Source: Intrasporangiaceae bacterium (GTDB lineage: Bacteria > Actinomycetota > Actinomycetes > Actinomycetales > Dermatophilaceae). From it: a stretch of 7,521 nucleotides of DNA. The stretch covers positions 1-7,521 of the forward strand of contig JAAYSB010000025.1 of assembly GCA_012518475.1 (NCBI GenBank). Direction: 5' to 3'. This document shows, piece by piece, positions 1 through 6,161 of this stretch. A program made the position numbers and the translations under genes. Every line of letters starts with the position of its first letter. The first letter of the stretch is position 1. The notes beneath the pieces were generated by a model. That model was given only the letters and a program-made list of their open reading frames with translations, was not told where the DNA came from and did no database searches.

Positions 1-938
1 AGGGAGTTCCCGGTGCCGGTGGTGTCGTAGTAGTGGCTCTTGTCCTCGTCGACGAGGCGGTAGTAGGCCGCGTTGTCGATACCCCGGAAGGACAGGGTGG
101 GGCCGAGGTGGTTGCCCTCGGCGGTGTGGTTGTAGACGACGTCGAGGATGACCTCGATGTTCGCCGCGTGCAGCGCCTTGACCATGGACTTGAACTCGAG
201 GACCTGCTCGCCGCGTGAGCCGTAGGCCGCGTACGCGTTGTGCGGGGCGAGGAAGCCGATCGTGTTGTAGCCCCAGTAGTTCGTCAGGCCCTTGTCCTGC
301 AGCACCGTGTCCTGGACGAACTGGTGCACCGGCATGAGCTCGAGAGCGGTGATCCCCAGGCCGCTGAGGTGCTCGATCGTGGCCGGGTGGCCGATGCCGG
401 CATAGGTCCCGCGGATCTCCTCCGGGACGTCCGGGTGGGTCTGGGTCAGGCCCTTGACGTGGGCCTCGTAGATGACCGACTCGTGGTACTCATGACGCGG
501 CAGACGGTCCTGGCCCCAGTCGAAGAACGGGTTCGTGACGACCGAGTACATCGTGTGCGGCAGAGAGTCCTCGGTGTTGAGCTTCTCCGGGTTGTCGAAG
601 TGATAGCTGTACAACGACTCGTCGCTCGTGATCTGCCCGTCGATCGCCTTGGCGTAGGGGTCAAGGAGGAGCTTGGCGGGGTTGCACCGGTGTCCGAGCT
701 CGGGCTCGTACGGGCCGTGCAAGCGGTAGCCGTAGCGCTGCCCTGGCTGGATGCCAGGAAGGTAGGCGTGCCAGACGAAGCCGTCGACCTCGGGCAGCGA
801 CACACGGGTCTCGGTGAGGTCGTCGTCGATGAGACACAGCTCGACCCGCGTCGCCACCTCCGAGAACAGGGCGAAGTTCACCCCGGCACCGTCGTAGGTG
901 GCTCCGAGCGGGTATGCCTGGCCCGGCCAGACCTGCAC
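1..938 (-). CDS. glgX: Glycogen debranching enzyme GlgX, N-terminal part (cut by window edge)
   Basis: Hydrolyses alpha-1,6 branch links of phosphorylase-trimmed glycogen in the cytoplasm. The visible 312 codons cover an N-terminal CBM48-like beta-sandwich (about residues 8-110, opening MQVWPGQAYPLGATYDG) and the start of a GH13 barrel. Seen motifs are ESVIYEAHVKG (153-163), NYWGYN followed by a GlgX-type APHNAY stretch (from 220), and GH13 conserved region I DVVYNHT (266-272). The catalytic Asp and Glu lie beyond the window; GlgX proteins are usually near 700 residues, so over half is missing. The GTG start at 938 is chosen because GGAG lies 6 nt upstream (948-945) and the protein opens exactly like other actinobacterial GlgX proteins. 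It is divergent from the SDR gene. TreX/isoamylase-type debranching enzymes are close relatives, so the exact preference is inferred. Confidence 0.93.
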   Translation of the reverse strand, partial: MQVWPGQAYPLGATYDGAGVNFALFSEVATRVELCLIDDDLTETRVSLPEVDGFVWHAYLPGIQPGQRYGYRLHGPYEPELGHRCNPAKLLLDPYAKAIDGQITSDESLYSYHFDNPEKLNTEDSLPHTMYSVVTNPFFDWGQDRLPRHEYHESVIYEAHVKGLTQTHPDVPEEIRGTYAGIGHPATIEHLSGLGITALELMPVHQFVQDTVLQDKGLTNYWGYNTIGFLAPHNAYAAYGSRGEQVLEFKSMVKALHAANIEVILDVVYNHTAEGNHLGPTLSFRGIDNAAYYRLVDEDKSHYYDTTGTGNS

Positions 939-1061
939 GCGTGACTCCGATCTCAGGGACGGTCGACCCTCTGTAGGAGCCGGTCGCGCCCGGATACAGT
1001 GAGCGCAACAGCCTTAAAACTATCGAAGGCGCGGCCTGCGCCCCAATCGAAGGGACCTCTT
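939..1061. promoter_or_regulatory. Divergent intergenic region glgX / SDR gene
   Basis: These 123 bp must hold the promoters of both divergent genes. The only AT-rich patch is 1014-1023 (TTAAAACTAT). Read on the minus strand it contains TAGTTT, which fits a TANNNT -10 box for glgX; read on the plus strand TAAAAC is a poor -10. No convincing -35 box is visible for either direction, so no individual promoter is called. Confidence 0.3.
1049..1055 (+). promoter_or_regulatory. Ribosome binding site that sets the SDR start
   Basis: GAAGGGA sits 6 nt before the GTG at 1062. The alternative in-frame GTG at 999 has no purine-rich site before it, so this element supports the shorter protein. Confidence 0.6.
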
Positions 1062-1817
1062 GTGACTGATTCCCGAGTCGCCATCGTCACCGGCGCCGCC
1101 CGCGGTATCGGTGCCGCGACCGCTTTGCGGCTTGCCCAGGACGGGTATGCGGTGGCCGTCGTGGACCTGGACGAGTCCGCCTGTGCGGACGTCGTCACGC
1201 GGATCGAGGAGGCCGGTGGCCGGGCCCTGGCCGTCGGGATCGACGTGAGCAAGTCCGACCAGGTCGAGGCCGGTGTCAAGCGGATCGCCGACGAGCTCGG
1301 GGCCCCGGTGGCCCTGGTGAACAACGCCGGCATCATCCGCGACAACCTGCTGTTCAAGATGAGTGAGGACGACTGGGACGCCGTCATGGGCGTCCACCTG
1401 CGTGGCGCGTTCCTCATGGCCAAGGCCTGCCAGGCCTACATGACCCAGGAGAAGTTCGGTCGCATCGTCAACCTGTCCTCCTCCTCGGCCCAGGGCAACC
1501 GCGGCCAGGCGAACTACTCGGCCGCGAAGGCCGGCCTCCAGGGCTTCACGAAGACCCTCGCCATCGAGCTCGGCAAGTTCGGTGTGACCGCCAACGCGGT
1601 CGCCCCGGGCTTCATCCAGACCGAGATGACGAAGTCGACCGCCGACCGGCTCGGTGTCGAGTTCGACAAGTTCATCGAGTACTCCGCCTCGCAGATCCCG
1701 GTCCAGCGGGTCGGTCAGCCCGAGGACATCGCGGCGACGATCTCCTTCCTCTGCTCCGAGGAGGCCGGCTTCGTCTCCGGTCAGGTCATCTATGTCGCCG
1801 GCGGTCCGCTCGACTGA
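1062..1817 (+). CDS. fabG: FabG-like SDR: 3-oxoacyl-ACP reductase / 3-hydroxyacyl-CoA dehydrogenase
   Basis: A 251-residue classical short-chain dehydrogenase that interconverts 3-oxoacyl and 3-hydroxyacyl thioesters with NAD(P)H. Seen: Rossmann motif TGAARGIG (10-17), NNAG (87-90), a serine run (139-142) at the catalytic Ser position, YSAAK with catalytic Tyr152 and Lys156, and APGF followed by a T-EM stretch. The segment from VHLRGAF through GQANYSAAK resembles, from memory, the dehydrogenase domain of peroxisomal MFE-2 (HSD17B4) as well as FabG. His112 replaces the Asn of the usual N-S-Y-K tetrad (E. coli FabG Asn110). Length matches FabG. GTG 1062 is preferred; starting at GTG 999 would add 21 residues without homology or RBS. 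The gene stands alone, divergent from glgX and 70 bp before the amidohydrolase. Whether it serves lipid synthesis or beta-oxidation cannot be settled here, and the symbol only reflects family. Confidence 0.88.
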   Translation: MTDSRVAIVTGAARGIGAATALRLAQDGYAVAVVDLDESACADVVTRIEEAGGRALAVGIDVSKSDQVEAGVKRIADELGAPVALVNNAGIIRDNLLFKMSEDDWDAVMGVHLRGAFLMAKACQAYMTQEKFGRIVNLSSSSAQGNRGQANYSAAKAGLQGFTKTLAIELGKFGVTANAVAPGFIQTEMTKSTADRLGVEFDKFIEYSASQIPVQRVGQPEDIAATISFLCSEEAGFVSGQVIYVAGGPLD

Positions 1818-1855
1818 CGCGCGCATCGCACCGCTGAGTCGCTGAACTGACGCGC
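1813..1855 (+). repeat. Two direct copies of ACTGACGCGC
   Basis: The 10-mer ACTGACGCGC occurs at 1813-1822, across the SDR stop codon, and again at 1846-1855, with start-to-start spacing of 33 bp, about three helical turns. The second copy lies 19 bp before the TATATT box of the next gene. It could be a paired regulator site or chance in GC-rich DNA. Confidence 0.35.
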
Positions 1856-1874
1856 TCACGACGGGTCGCGGCCC

Positions 1875-1887
1875 TATATTGAGCGGC
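1875..1887 (+). promoter_or_regulatory. TATATT -10 box for a probable leaderless amidohydrolase mRNA
   Basis: TATATT at 1875-1880 is a strong -10 hexamer in otherwise GC-rich DNA. It ends 7 nt before the ATG at 1888, the spacing at which transcription would begin on the start codon itself. No Shine-Dalgarno sequence precedes that ATG, which agrees with a leaderless transcript, a common arrangement in actinobacteria. I see no clear -35 hexamer 16-19 bp upstream. Confidence 0.55.
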
Positions 1888-3444
1888 ATGTCTGCTGCCA
1901 TCGAGCCCCCCGGATCCCTCCTGATCCGGGGGGCTCGTCTCATTCCTGTCCCGGGCGCCGCTCCCCTGGGCTCGGTGCCCGGGGGCCCCGTCGACGTCGT
2001 CATCCGGGATGGCGTTGTCACCGGCATCGGGCCCGACCTCCCGAGCCAGGACGTCGAGGAGATCGATGTCGAGGGCCGCTGGCTCATGCCGGGCCTGTGG
2101 GACCAGCACGTCCACCTCGGCCAGTGGGTCCTGCGCGCCGGCCGGCTGGATCTCGGACCCGCGACGGACGTGGCCTCGGCCTGTGCCGCGGTCCGCGAGC
2201 GCCTGGGGTCCACTGCGGGTGCCCCGGTCGTCGCCTGGGGTCACCGCCCGGCGACCTGGGCCGAGCAGCCGACCGTGGCTGCGCTCGACGCCGTCTCCGA
2301 CGTTGTGCCGATCGTCCTCATCGCCGGCGACGGTCACCACGGCTGGCTCAACACCCCGGCCCTGCGCCTGCTGGGACTGGCACCCCGCGAGGGCGTCGTC
2401 GCCGAGAGCGAGTGGTTCGACCTCTATCCCCGGCTCGCCGACGTCGGGCTCGGCGGCGACCTCTCCCCCGCTGCCTACCGGCTCGCCATGGAGCAGCTGA
2501 CCCGGCTCGGACTCGTCGGTGTCGTCGATCTCGAGTTCGTGGCGCAGGTGGGCGCCTGGGGTGAGCGGGTCGCCGGGGGCGCGGATGTTCTCAAGGTGCG
2601 GACCGGCGCCTATCCGGACCACTTCGAGTCACACCTCGCCGCCGGGATGCGGACCGGGACGCCCTTGCCCGGGTGCGGACCTCGGCAGACCTTCGGGGTG
2701 CTCAAGATCATCTCGGACGGCTCCCTCAACACGGGCACGGCCTGGTGCTGCGACCCCTATCCCGGCGGGGCCGGGGTCGAGCACGACCGCGCCGACGGGC
2801 CGGTCAACTACGGGGCCGCCAACTACACCGTGGACGAGCTCGACGACCTCGTGCGGATGGCGGTCTCGGCCGGGGTCGAGGTGGCCACCCATGCCATCGG
2901 GGACGCAGCCGTCGCCCAGGCCCTCGACGTCCACGAGCGGTGGTCGGCGCCGGGCTCGATCGAGCACGTCCAGCTCATCCGCCGCGAGGACGTCGGGCGG
3001 CTGGCGCGCCTCGGGCTGCGGGCCAGTGTCCAGCCGGCGCACCTGCTCGACGACCGTGACCCGACCGAGCAGAACTGGCCGGACCGCAGTGATCGCTGCT
3101 TCGCGCTGCGGTGGATGCAGGACGCCGGGGTCAGGCTTGCCCTCGGCTCCGACGCCCCGGTCTCGCCTCTCGACCCGTGGCTCGCCATGGCCGCGGCTGT
3201 GCACCGCTCAGCGGATGAGCGGGAGCCGTGGCACGCCGAGCAGGCACTCACCCTCGCCGAGGCCCTCGCCGCGTCCGTCGACGGCCAGGGCGCGGCCCAC
3301 GTCGGCATGCCCGGGGACCTCATCGCCCTCGACACCAACCCCCTTGTGGTTCAGGGGAACTCAGCGGATCAGGCCGCCGCTCTTCGGTCCATACGCTCGG
3401 TCCTGACGGTCATCGACGGGCGCGTCGCGCATACCGATCTGTGA
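1888..3444 (+). CDS. Amidohydrolase-3 (YtcJ-like) family metal-dependent hydrolase
   Basis: A 518-residue cytoplasmic TIM-barrel metallohydrolase; no signal peptide is seen. The N-terminal beta-sandwich opens at LLIRGARLIPV. Metal-ligand motifs follow in order: HVH (His74, His76) after the MPGLWDQ stretch, GDGHHGW (His150/151) where YtcJ proteins have a conserved His segment, FGVLKIISDG (Lys273, likely the bridging or carboxylated Lys), ATHAIGDAAV (His335), IEHVQ (His360) and LGSDAPVSPLDPW (Asp422, the catalytic Asp). The length suits this family, which includes N-substituted formamide deformylase, but the substrate cannot be predicted. ATG 1888 is chosen over TTG 1879 because the TTG overlaps the TATATT box. 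Codons 5-17 contain a perfect hairpin. The gene has its own likely promoter, so it need not be co-transcribed with the SDR gene, and it converges on the acyl-CoA dehydrogenase gene. Confidence 0.88.
   Translation: MSAAIEPPGSLLIRGARLIPVPGAAPLGSVPGGPVDVVIRDGVVTGIGPDLPSQDVEEIDVEGRWLMPGLWDQHVHLGQWVLRAGRLDLGPATDVASACAAVRERLGSTAGAPVVAWGHRPATWAEQPTVAALDAVSDVVPIVLIAGDGHHGWLNTPALRLLGLAPREGVVAESEWFDLYPRLADVGLGGDLSPAAYRLAMEQLTRLGLVGVVDLEFVAQVGAWGERVAGGADVLKVRTGAYPDHFESHLAAGMRTGTPLPGCGPRQTFGVLKIISDGSLNTGTAWCCDPYPGGAGVEHDRADGPVNYGAANYTVDELDDLVRMAVSAGVEVATHAIGDAAVAQALDVHERWSAPGSIEHVQLIRREDVGRLARLGLRASVQPAHLLDDRDPTEQNWPDRSDRCFALRWMQDAGVRLALGSDAPVSPLDPWLAMAAAVHRSADEREPWHAEQALTLAEALAASVDGQGAAHVGMPGDLIALDTNPLVVQGNSADQAAALRSIRSVLTVIDGRVAHTDL
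1902..1937 (+). repeat. Perfect 15-bp inverted repeat with CCTCCT loop at the 5' end of the amidohydrolase gene
   Basis: Arm CGAGCCCCCCGGATC (1902-1916) is exactly complementary to GATCCGGGGGGCTCG (1923-1937), with loop CCTCCT (1917-1922). In RNA it would be a very stable hairpin starting about 14 nt from the 5' end of a leaderless message. No T-tract follows, so it is not a classical intrinsic terminator. The right arm encodes the family-typical IRGAR; the left arm encodes poorly conserved residues, so its complementarity is not forced by the protein. Confidence 0.8.
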
Positions 3445-3450
3445 CGTAGC

Positions 3451-3499
3451 ACGACCGCCCGCCATTTCTTCCCAATAGGACCGAAACGCGGGCGGTCGT
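3451..3499. terminator. Inverted repeat between convergent genes, likely bidirectional terminator
   Basis: ACGACCGCCCGC (3451-3462) pairs perfectly with GCGGGCGGTCGT (3488-3499), leaving a 25-nt AT-richer loop. It begins 6 bp after the amidohydrolase stop and ends 14 bp from the acyl-CoA dehydrogenase stop, filling most of the 69-bp gap. No T-run follows on either strand, as is common for high-GC actinobacterial terminators. A small repeat of the self-complementary TCCGGA (3499-3504, 3508-3513) follows. Confidence 0.6.
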
Positions 3500-3513
3500 C
3501 CGGATACTCCGGA

Positions 3514-4659
3514 TCAGAAGCCGAGGTCCCGGCCGATGAGCTCCTTCATGATCTCGTTGCTGCCGGCCCAGATCTTCGTGACGCGGGCGTCCCGCCAGGC
3601 GCGGGCGACGCGGTACTCGTTCATGAAGCCGTAGCCGCCGTGCAGCTGGACGCACTCGTCGAGCACGTCGTTCTGCACCTGGGCGCTCCACCACTTCGCC
3701 TTGGCGGCGTCGACCGCGCTGAGCTGGCCCTCGGCGTGGGCCGCGACGCAGTCGTCGACGTAGGCCTCGGCGACCTCGATGGCGGTGACGAGCTCAGCCA
3801 TCTTGAACTTGTTGTGCTGGAAGGCGCCGATCGGCTGGCCGAACGCCTTGCGGTCCTTGGCGTACTGGATGGTCTCCTCGAGGATGCCCTTGGCGTGGGC
3901 GATGTTGGAGACAGCCGCCCCGACCCGCTCCTGCGGAAGGCGCTGCATCATCGCGATGAAGCCCATGCCCTCCGGGCCGATGCGCTGCTCGTCTGAGACG
4001 CGGACGTTCTCGAAGAACAGCTCGGCGGTGTCGGACTCCTCCTGGCCGACCTTGTCGAGCTTACGGCCGCGGGTGAAGCCCTCCATGCCGGTCTCGATCA
4101 TGAACAGGGTGATGCCCTTGGCGCCCTTCTCCGGGTCGGTGCGCACGGCGGTGATGACGTAGTCGGCCTGGTAGCCGTTCGTGATGAAGGTCTTGCTGCC
4201 GTTGATGACCCACTCATCACCGTCGCGGACCGCGGTGGTCCGCAGCGCCGCGAGGTCGGACCCGCCACCGGGCTCGGTCATGGCGATCGCGCAGATCTTC
4301 TCGCCGCTCGCCATGCCGGGCAGCCAGCGCTGCTTCTGCTCCTCGGTGCCGAGGTCGACGATGTAGGGCGGGCAGACGTCTGAGTGGATGCCGAAGCACG
4401 ACGAGACGGCCGCGTTGAAGCGGGAGATCTCCTCGCCGAGGATCGCGTTGTAGCGGTAGTCCTCCGCTCCGGCCCCGCCGAACTCCTCGGGGATGTCGAG
4501 GCCGAGGAGGCCCTGCTTGCCGGCCTCGAGCCAGATGTCCCGGTCGATCGACTTGACCTCGAGCATCTGCTCGGCGCGCGGCGCCAGGGTGCGCTGGACG
4601 AACTCGCGGCACGACTGGCGGAAGGACTCGTGGTCCTCGGTGTAGACATTGCGGGGCAT
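3514..4659 (-). CDS. Acyl-CoA dehydrogenase, long-chain/isovaleryl type (FadE-like)
   Basis: A 381-residue FAD enzyme that oxidises acyl-CoA to trans-2-enoyl-CoA, the first step of beta-oxidation or branched-chain acyl-CoA breakdown, passing electrons to ETF. Seen: an N-terminal helical domain (about 1-120), FAD/substrate signature AMTEPGGGSD (126-135), mid beta-domain, and C-terminal helices with RKAFGQPI (270-277), QLHGGYG (338-344) and KIWAGSNEIMKELI (362-375). Residue 365 is Ala where MCAD and SCAD carry the catalytic Glu; instead LPQERVG offers Glu244, the base position of LCAD and isovaleryl-CoA dehydrogenase. The protein resembles mammalian LCAD along its length. ATG 4659 follows a good AGGAG-type site. 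Chain-length preference is inferred. It is divergent from the TetR gene, whose product probably represses it through the dyad at 4748-4769. Confidence 0.93.
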   Translation of the reverse strand: MPRNVYTEDHESFRQSCREFVQRTLAPRAEQMLEVKSIDRDIWLEAGKQGLLGLDIPEEFGGAGAEDYRYNAILGEEISRFNAAVSSCFGIHSDVCPPYIVDLGTEEQKQRWLPGMASGEKICAIAMTEPGGGSDLAALRTTAVRDGDEWVINGSKTFITNGYQADYVITAVRTDPEKGAKGITLFMIETGMEGFTRGRKLDKVGQEESDTAELFFENVRVSDEQRIGPEGMGFIAMMQRLPQERVGAAVSNIAHAKGILEETIQYAKDRKAFGQPIGAFQHNKFKMAELVTAIEVAEAYVDDCVAAHAEGQLSAVDAAKAKWWSAQVQNDVLDECVQLHGGYGFMNEYRVARAWRDARVTKIWAGSNEIMKELIGRDLGF

Positions 4660-4794
4660 GGTGACTCTCTCCTCGAGACGGTGGGCACGCGATGCGCGGG
4701 CGTGGGACGATGACCGTCCACATCAACACGAGCACGCGCGAACGCGCAGACTAAGCGCTTGCTTAGTCTTCGAGGTCTGAGGCAGGCTGTCAAC
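4660..4794. promoter_or_regulatory. Divergent control region, acyl-CoA dehydrogenase / TetR
   Basis: 135 bp between the two divergent start codons. The acyl-CoA dehydrogenase RBS lies near 4668-4674 (minus strand). The only strong structure is the dyad at 4748-4769. On the minus strand TTGATG is a possible -35 but has no good -10 behind it, so exact promoters are not called. Confidence 0.5.
4748..4769. promoter_or_regulatory. 22-bp dyad, likely TetR operator
   Basis: AGACTAAGC (4748-4756), spacer GCTT, then the exact complement GCTTAGTCT (4761-4769). An overlapping dyad is centred on AAGCGCTT (4753-4760). It lies 25 bp before the TetR start and about 88 bp before the acyl-CoA dehydrogenase start, the usual place for a TetR protein to repress itself and its divergent target. 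From memory, the 14 bases at 4750-4763 differ at one defined position from the KstR2 motif AnCAAGnnCTTGnT. Confidence 0.75.
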
Positions 4795-5430
4795 ATGTCG
4801 TTGGCCACATCCGCCGGCGCCGGGAACTCACCCGAGCGTCTGCATTCTCCGCGCGTGCTCGGCACGACCACCGCTGACCGCCTCAAGGAGGCGGCCATCA
4901 TCGAGTTCGCCGAGCGCGGGTTCCACGCCACGACCACTCGGGACATCGCGGCCCGGGCCGGACTCTCCCCCGCCGGGGTCTATGTGCACTTCCCCTCCAA
5001 GGAGGACCTCCTCTACGCGATCACGCTGACCGGTCACGAGGCTGCGCTGGAGATGCTCCAGGAGGCGGCAGCCGACTCCCCCACTCCCACCGACGCCCTG
5101 CGGGCCACCGTCGGCAACTTCGCCCGCTGGCACGCCGAGTGGTTCCGCGACGCCCGCGTCGTCCAGTACGAGTTCCCCCACCTCTCGCACGACCACCGCG
5201 AGCACATCCTCGACCTGCGCAAGCAGATCAACGCCGTCGTGGCCGACATCCTCGAGGCCGGCAGGGTCGCCGGCGACTTCGACATCGAGGACGTCCCCGC
5301 CACGACGCTGGCCGTCCTGTCGATGGCGGTCGACGTCTGCCGCTGGTACGACTCCGAGATCCGCCGCAGCCCCGAGAGCATCGGCTCGAGCTATGGCGAG
5401 CTGGCCGTCCGGCTCGTCTCTCGCCGGTGA
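4795..5430 (+). CDS. TetR/AcrR family transcriptional regulator
   Basis: A 211-residue DNA-binding repressor. After a loose 24-residue N-terminus, the HTH region spans about 27-73: ADRLKEAAIIEFAERGF, TTTRDIAARAGLSPAGVY (recognition helix) and HFPSKEDLLYAI, a canonical TetR pattern. The all-helical C-terminal domain (about 85-211) includes WHAEWFRDARVVQYEF and LAVLSMAVDVCRWY and resembles ligand domains of TetR proteins that sense acyl-CoA thioesters (FadR/KstR2-like). The inducer is inferred from the divergent acyl-CoA dehydrogenase. ATG 4795 is chosen, with GAGG and AGG 8-12 nt upstream. An upstream in-frame TTG (4759) lies inside the operator and would add 12 unlikely residues. The stop overlaps the GTG of the downstream methyltransferase. 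Confidence 0.93.
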   Translation: MSLATSAGAGNSPERLHSPRVLGTTTADRLKEAAIIEFAERGFHATTTRDIAARAGLSPAGVYVHFPSKEDLLYAITLTGHEAALEMLQEAAADSPTPTDALRATVGNFARWHAEWFRDARVVQYEFPHLSHDHREHILDLRKQINAVVADILEAGRVAGDFDIEDVPATTLAVLSMAVDVCRWYDSEIRRSPESIGSSYGELAVRLVSRR

Positions 5431-6161
5431 CTGAGGGGTCCCGCCCGGGACACGGCGGCTCGCCCTCGATCGTCGTCGACGACTACTGGTGGTACACCGC
5501 CCGGGCCCGGCTCCTCGAGGAGGCTCTCGGACGGTTCGTCCCGCCGAACGGCCAGGTCCTCGATGTCGGCAGCGCTGACGCCCCGAGCGCCGGATGGTTC
5601 CACGAGCGGGCGGGCCATCGGGTCAGCGTCGACATCGACCCGCGCGGCCTGGATGCCGACGGGGTATGCGCCTCGCTCCTCTCCCTTCCGTTCGCCTCCG
5701 CGTCGTTCGACGCGGTCGCCGCGTTCGACGTCATCGAGCATGTCGATCCGGAGTCGGTCGCCGTCCGTGAGCTGTTCCGGGTGCTGCGACCGGGAGGTGT
5801 CCTCGTCGCCTCGGTGCCCGCGTACCAGTGGGCCTGGTCGGACCACGACGTCGCCAACGGGCACCATCGCCGCTACACCCGTGCCCGCCTCGTCGATGCG
5901 CTCACGGCCGCCGGATTCTCGGTCGAGCGGTCGACCTATGCGTTCACCTCGGTCTTCCCGATGTTCGCCGGCGAGCGTGTGCTCCGCCGGTTGCGCGGGT
6001 CCCGGGTCGAGGGGGCCAGTGACATCGTCGGCGTGCCGCAGGTTCCCGCAGCGCTGCACCATGTGCTGCTGGGTCTCTGCCGGCTCGACGAGCGCCTGCT
6101 GCGGGCACGGGACCTGCCCTGGGGGTCCTCCGTGCTGGCCGCCGCCCGCCGTCCCGCCTGA
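5427..6161 (+). CDS. Class I SAM-dependent methyltransferase
   Basis: A 244-residue soluble methyltransferase of the Methyltransf_11/23 kind that transfers methyl from S-adenosylmethionine to an unknown acceptor. Seen: conserved DDYWWYTARARLLEEAL (18-34), motif I QVLDVGSADAPS (43-54, with GSADA in place of GCGTG), acidic motif II VDIDP (68-72), FDVIEHVDPE (100-109), LRPGGVLVASVPAYQW (120-135) and SDHDVANGHHRRYTRARL (138-155). The last piece marks a subfamily often found near glycosyltransferases, and the PWGSSVLAAAR tail is typical of it. GTG 5427 overlaps the TetR stop in GTGA. No Shine-Dalgarno is evident, so translation is probably coupled to TetR. The frame stays open upstream, but that part is a shadow of the TetR gene. 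The 3' end runs straight into a tandem repeat. Confidence 0.88.
   Translation: MTEGSRPGHGGSPSIVVDDYWWYTARARLLEEALGRFVPPNGQVLDVGSADAPSAGWFHERAGHRVSVDIDPRGLDADGVCASLLSLPFASASFDAVAAFDVIEHVDPESVAVRELFRVLRPGGVLVASVPAYQWAWSDHDVANGHHRRYTRARLVDALTAAGFSVERSTYAFTSVFPMFAGERVLRRLRGSRVEGASDIVGVPQVPAALHHVLLGLCRLDERLLRARDLPWGSSVLAAARRPA

Noticed and set aside
240..944. 234-residue open frame on the plus strand opposite glgX
   Set aside because: A long antisense frame is expected from GC-rich third positions. The minus-strand GlgX reading has clear GH13 motifs and this frame has none.
999..1061. Longer SDR start at GTG 999
   Set aside because: No ribosome binding site and no family-like residues; GTG 1062 has both.
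1020..2213. 397-residue minus-strand open frame across the SDR and amidohydrolase genes
   Set aside because: It spans two real genes and their intergenic gap, is Arg/Gly/Asp-rich and shows no domain; it is a codon-bias shadow.
4736..4747. GCGCG-AA-CGCGC palindrome beside the operator
   Set aside because: Very short low-complexity GC dyad, expected by chance in this composition.
4759..4794. Longer TetR start at TTG 4759
   Set aside because: The codon lies within the operator dyad and lacks an RBS, whereas ATG 4795 has one.
5139..5426. N-terminal extension of the methyltransferase frame
   Set aside because: It is Arg/Pro-rich and lies inside the TetR gene; homology begins only after the GTG at 5427.
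5438..5451. GTCCCG-CC-CGGGAC dyad near the methyltransferase start
   Set aside because: Only a 5-bp stem with a 4-nt loop is possible in RNA, it is GC-rich, and nothing else supports a role.
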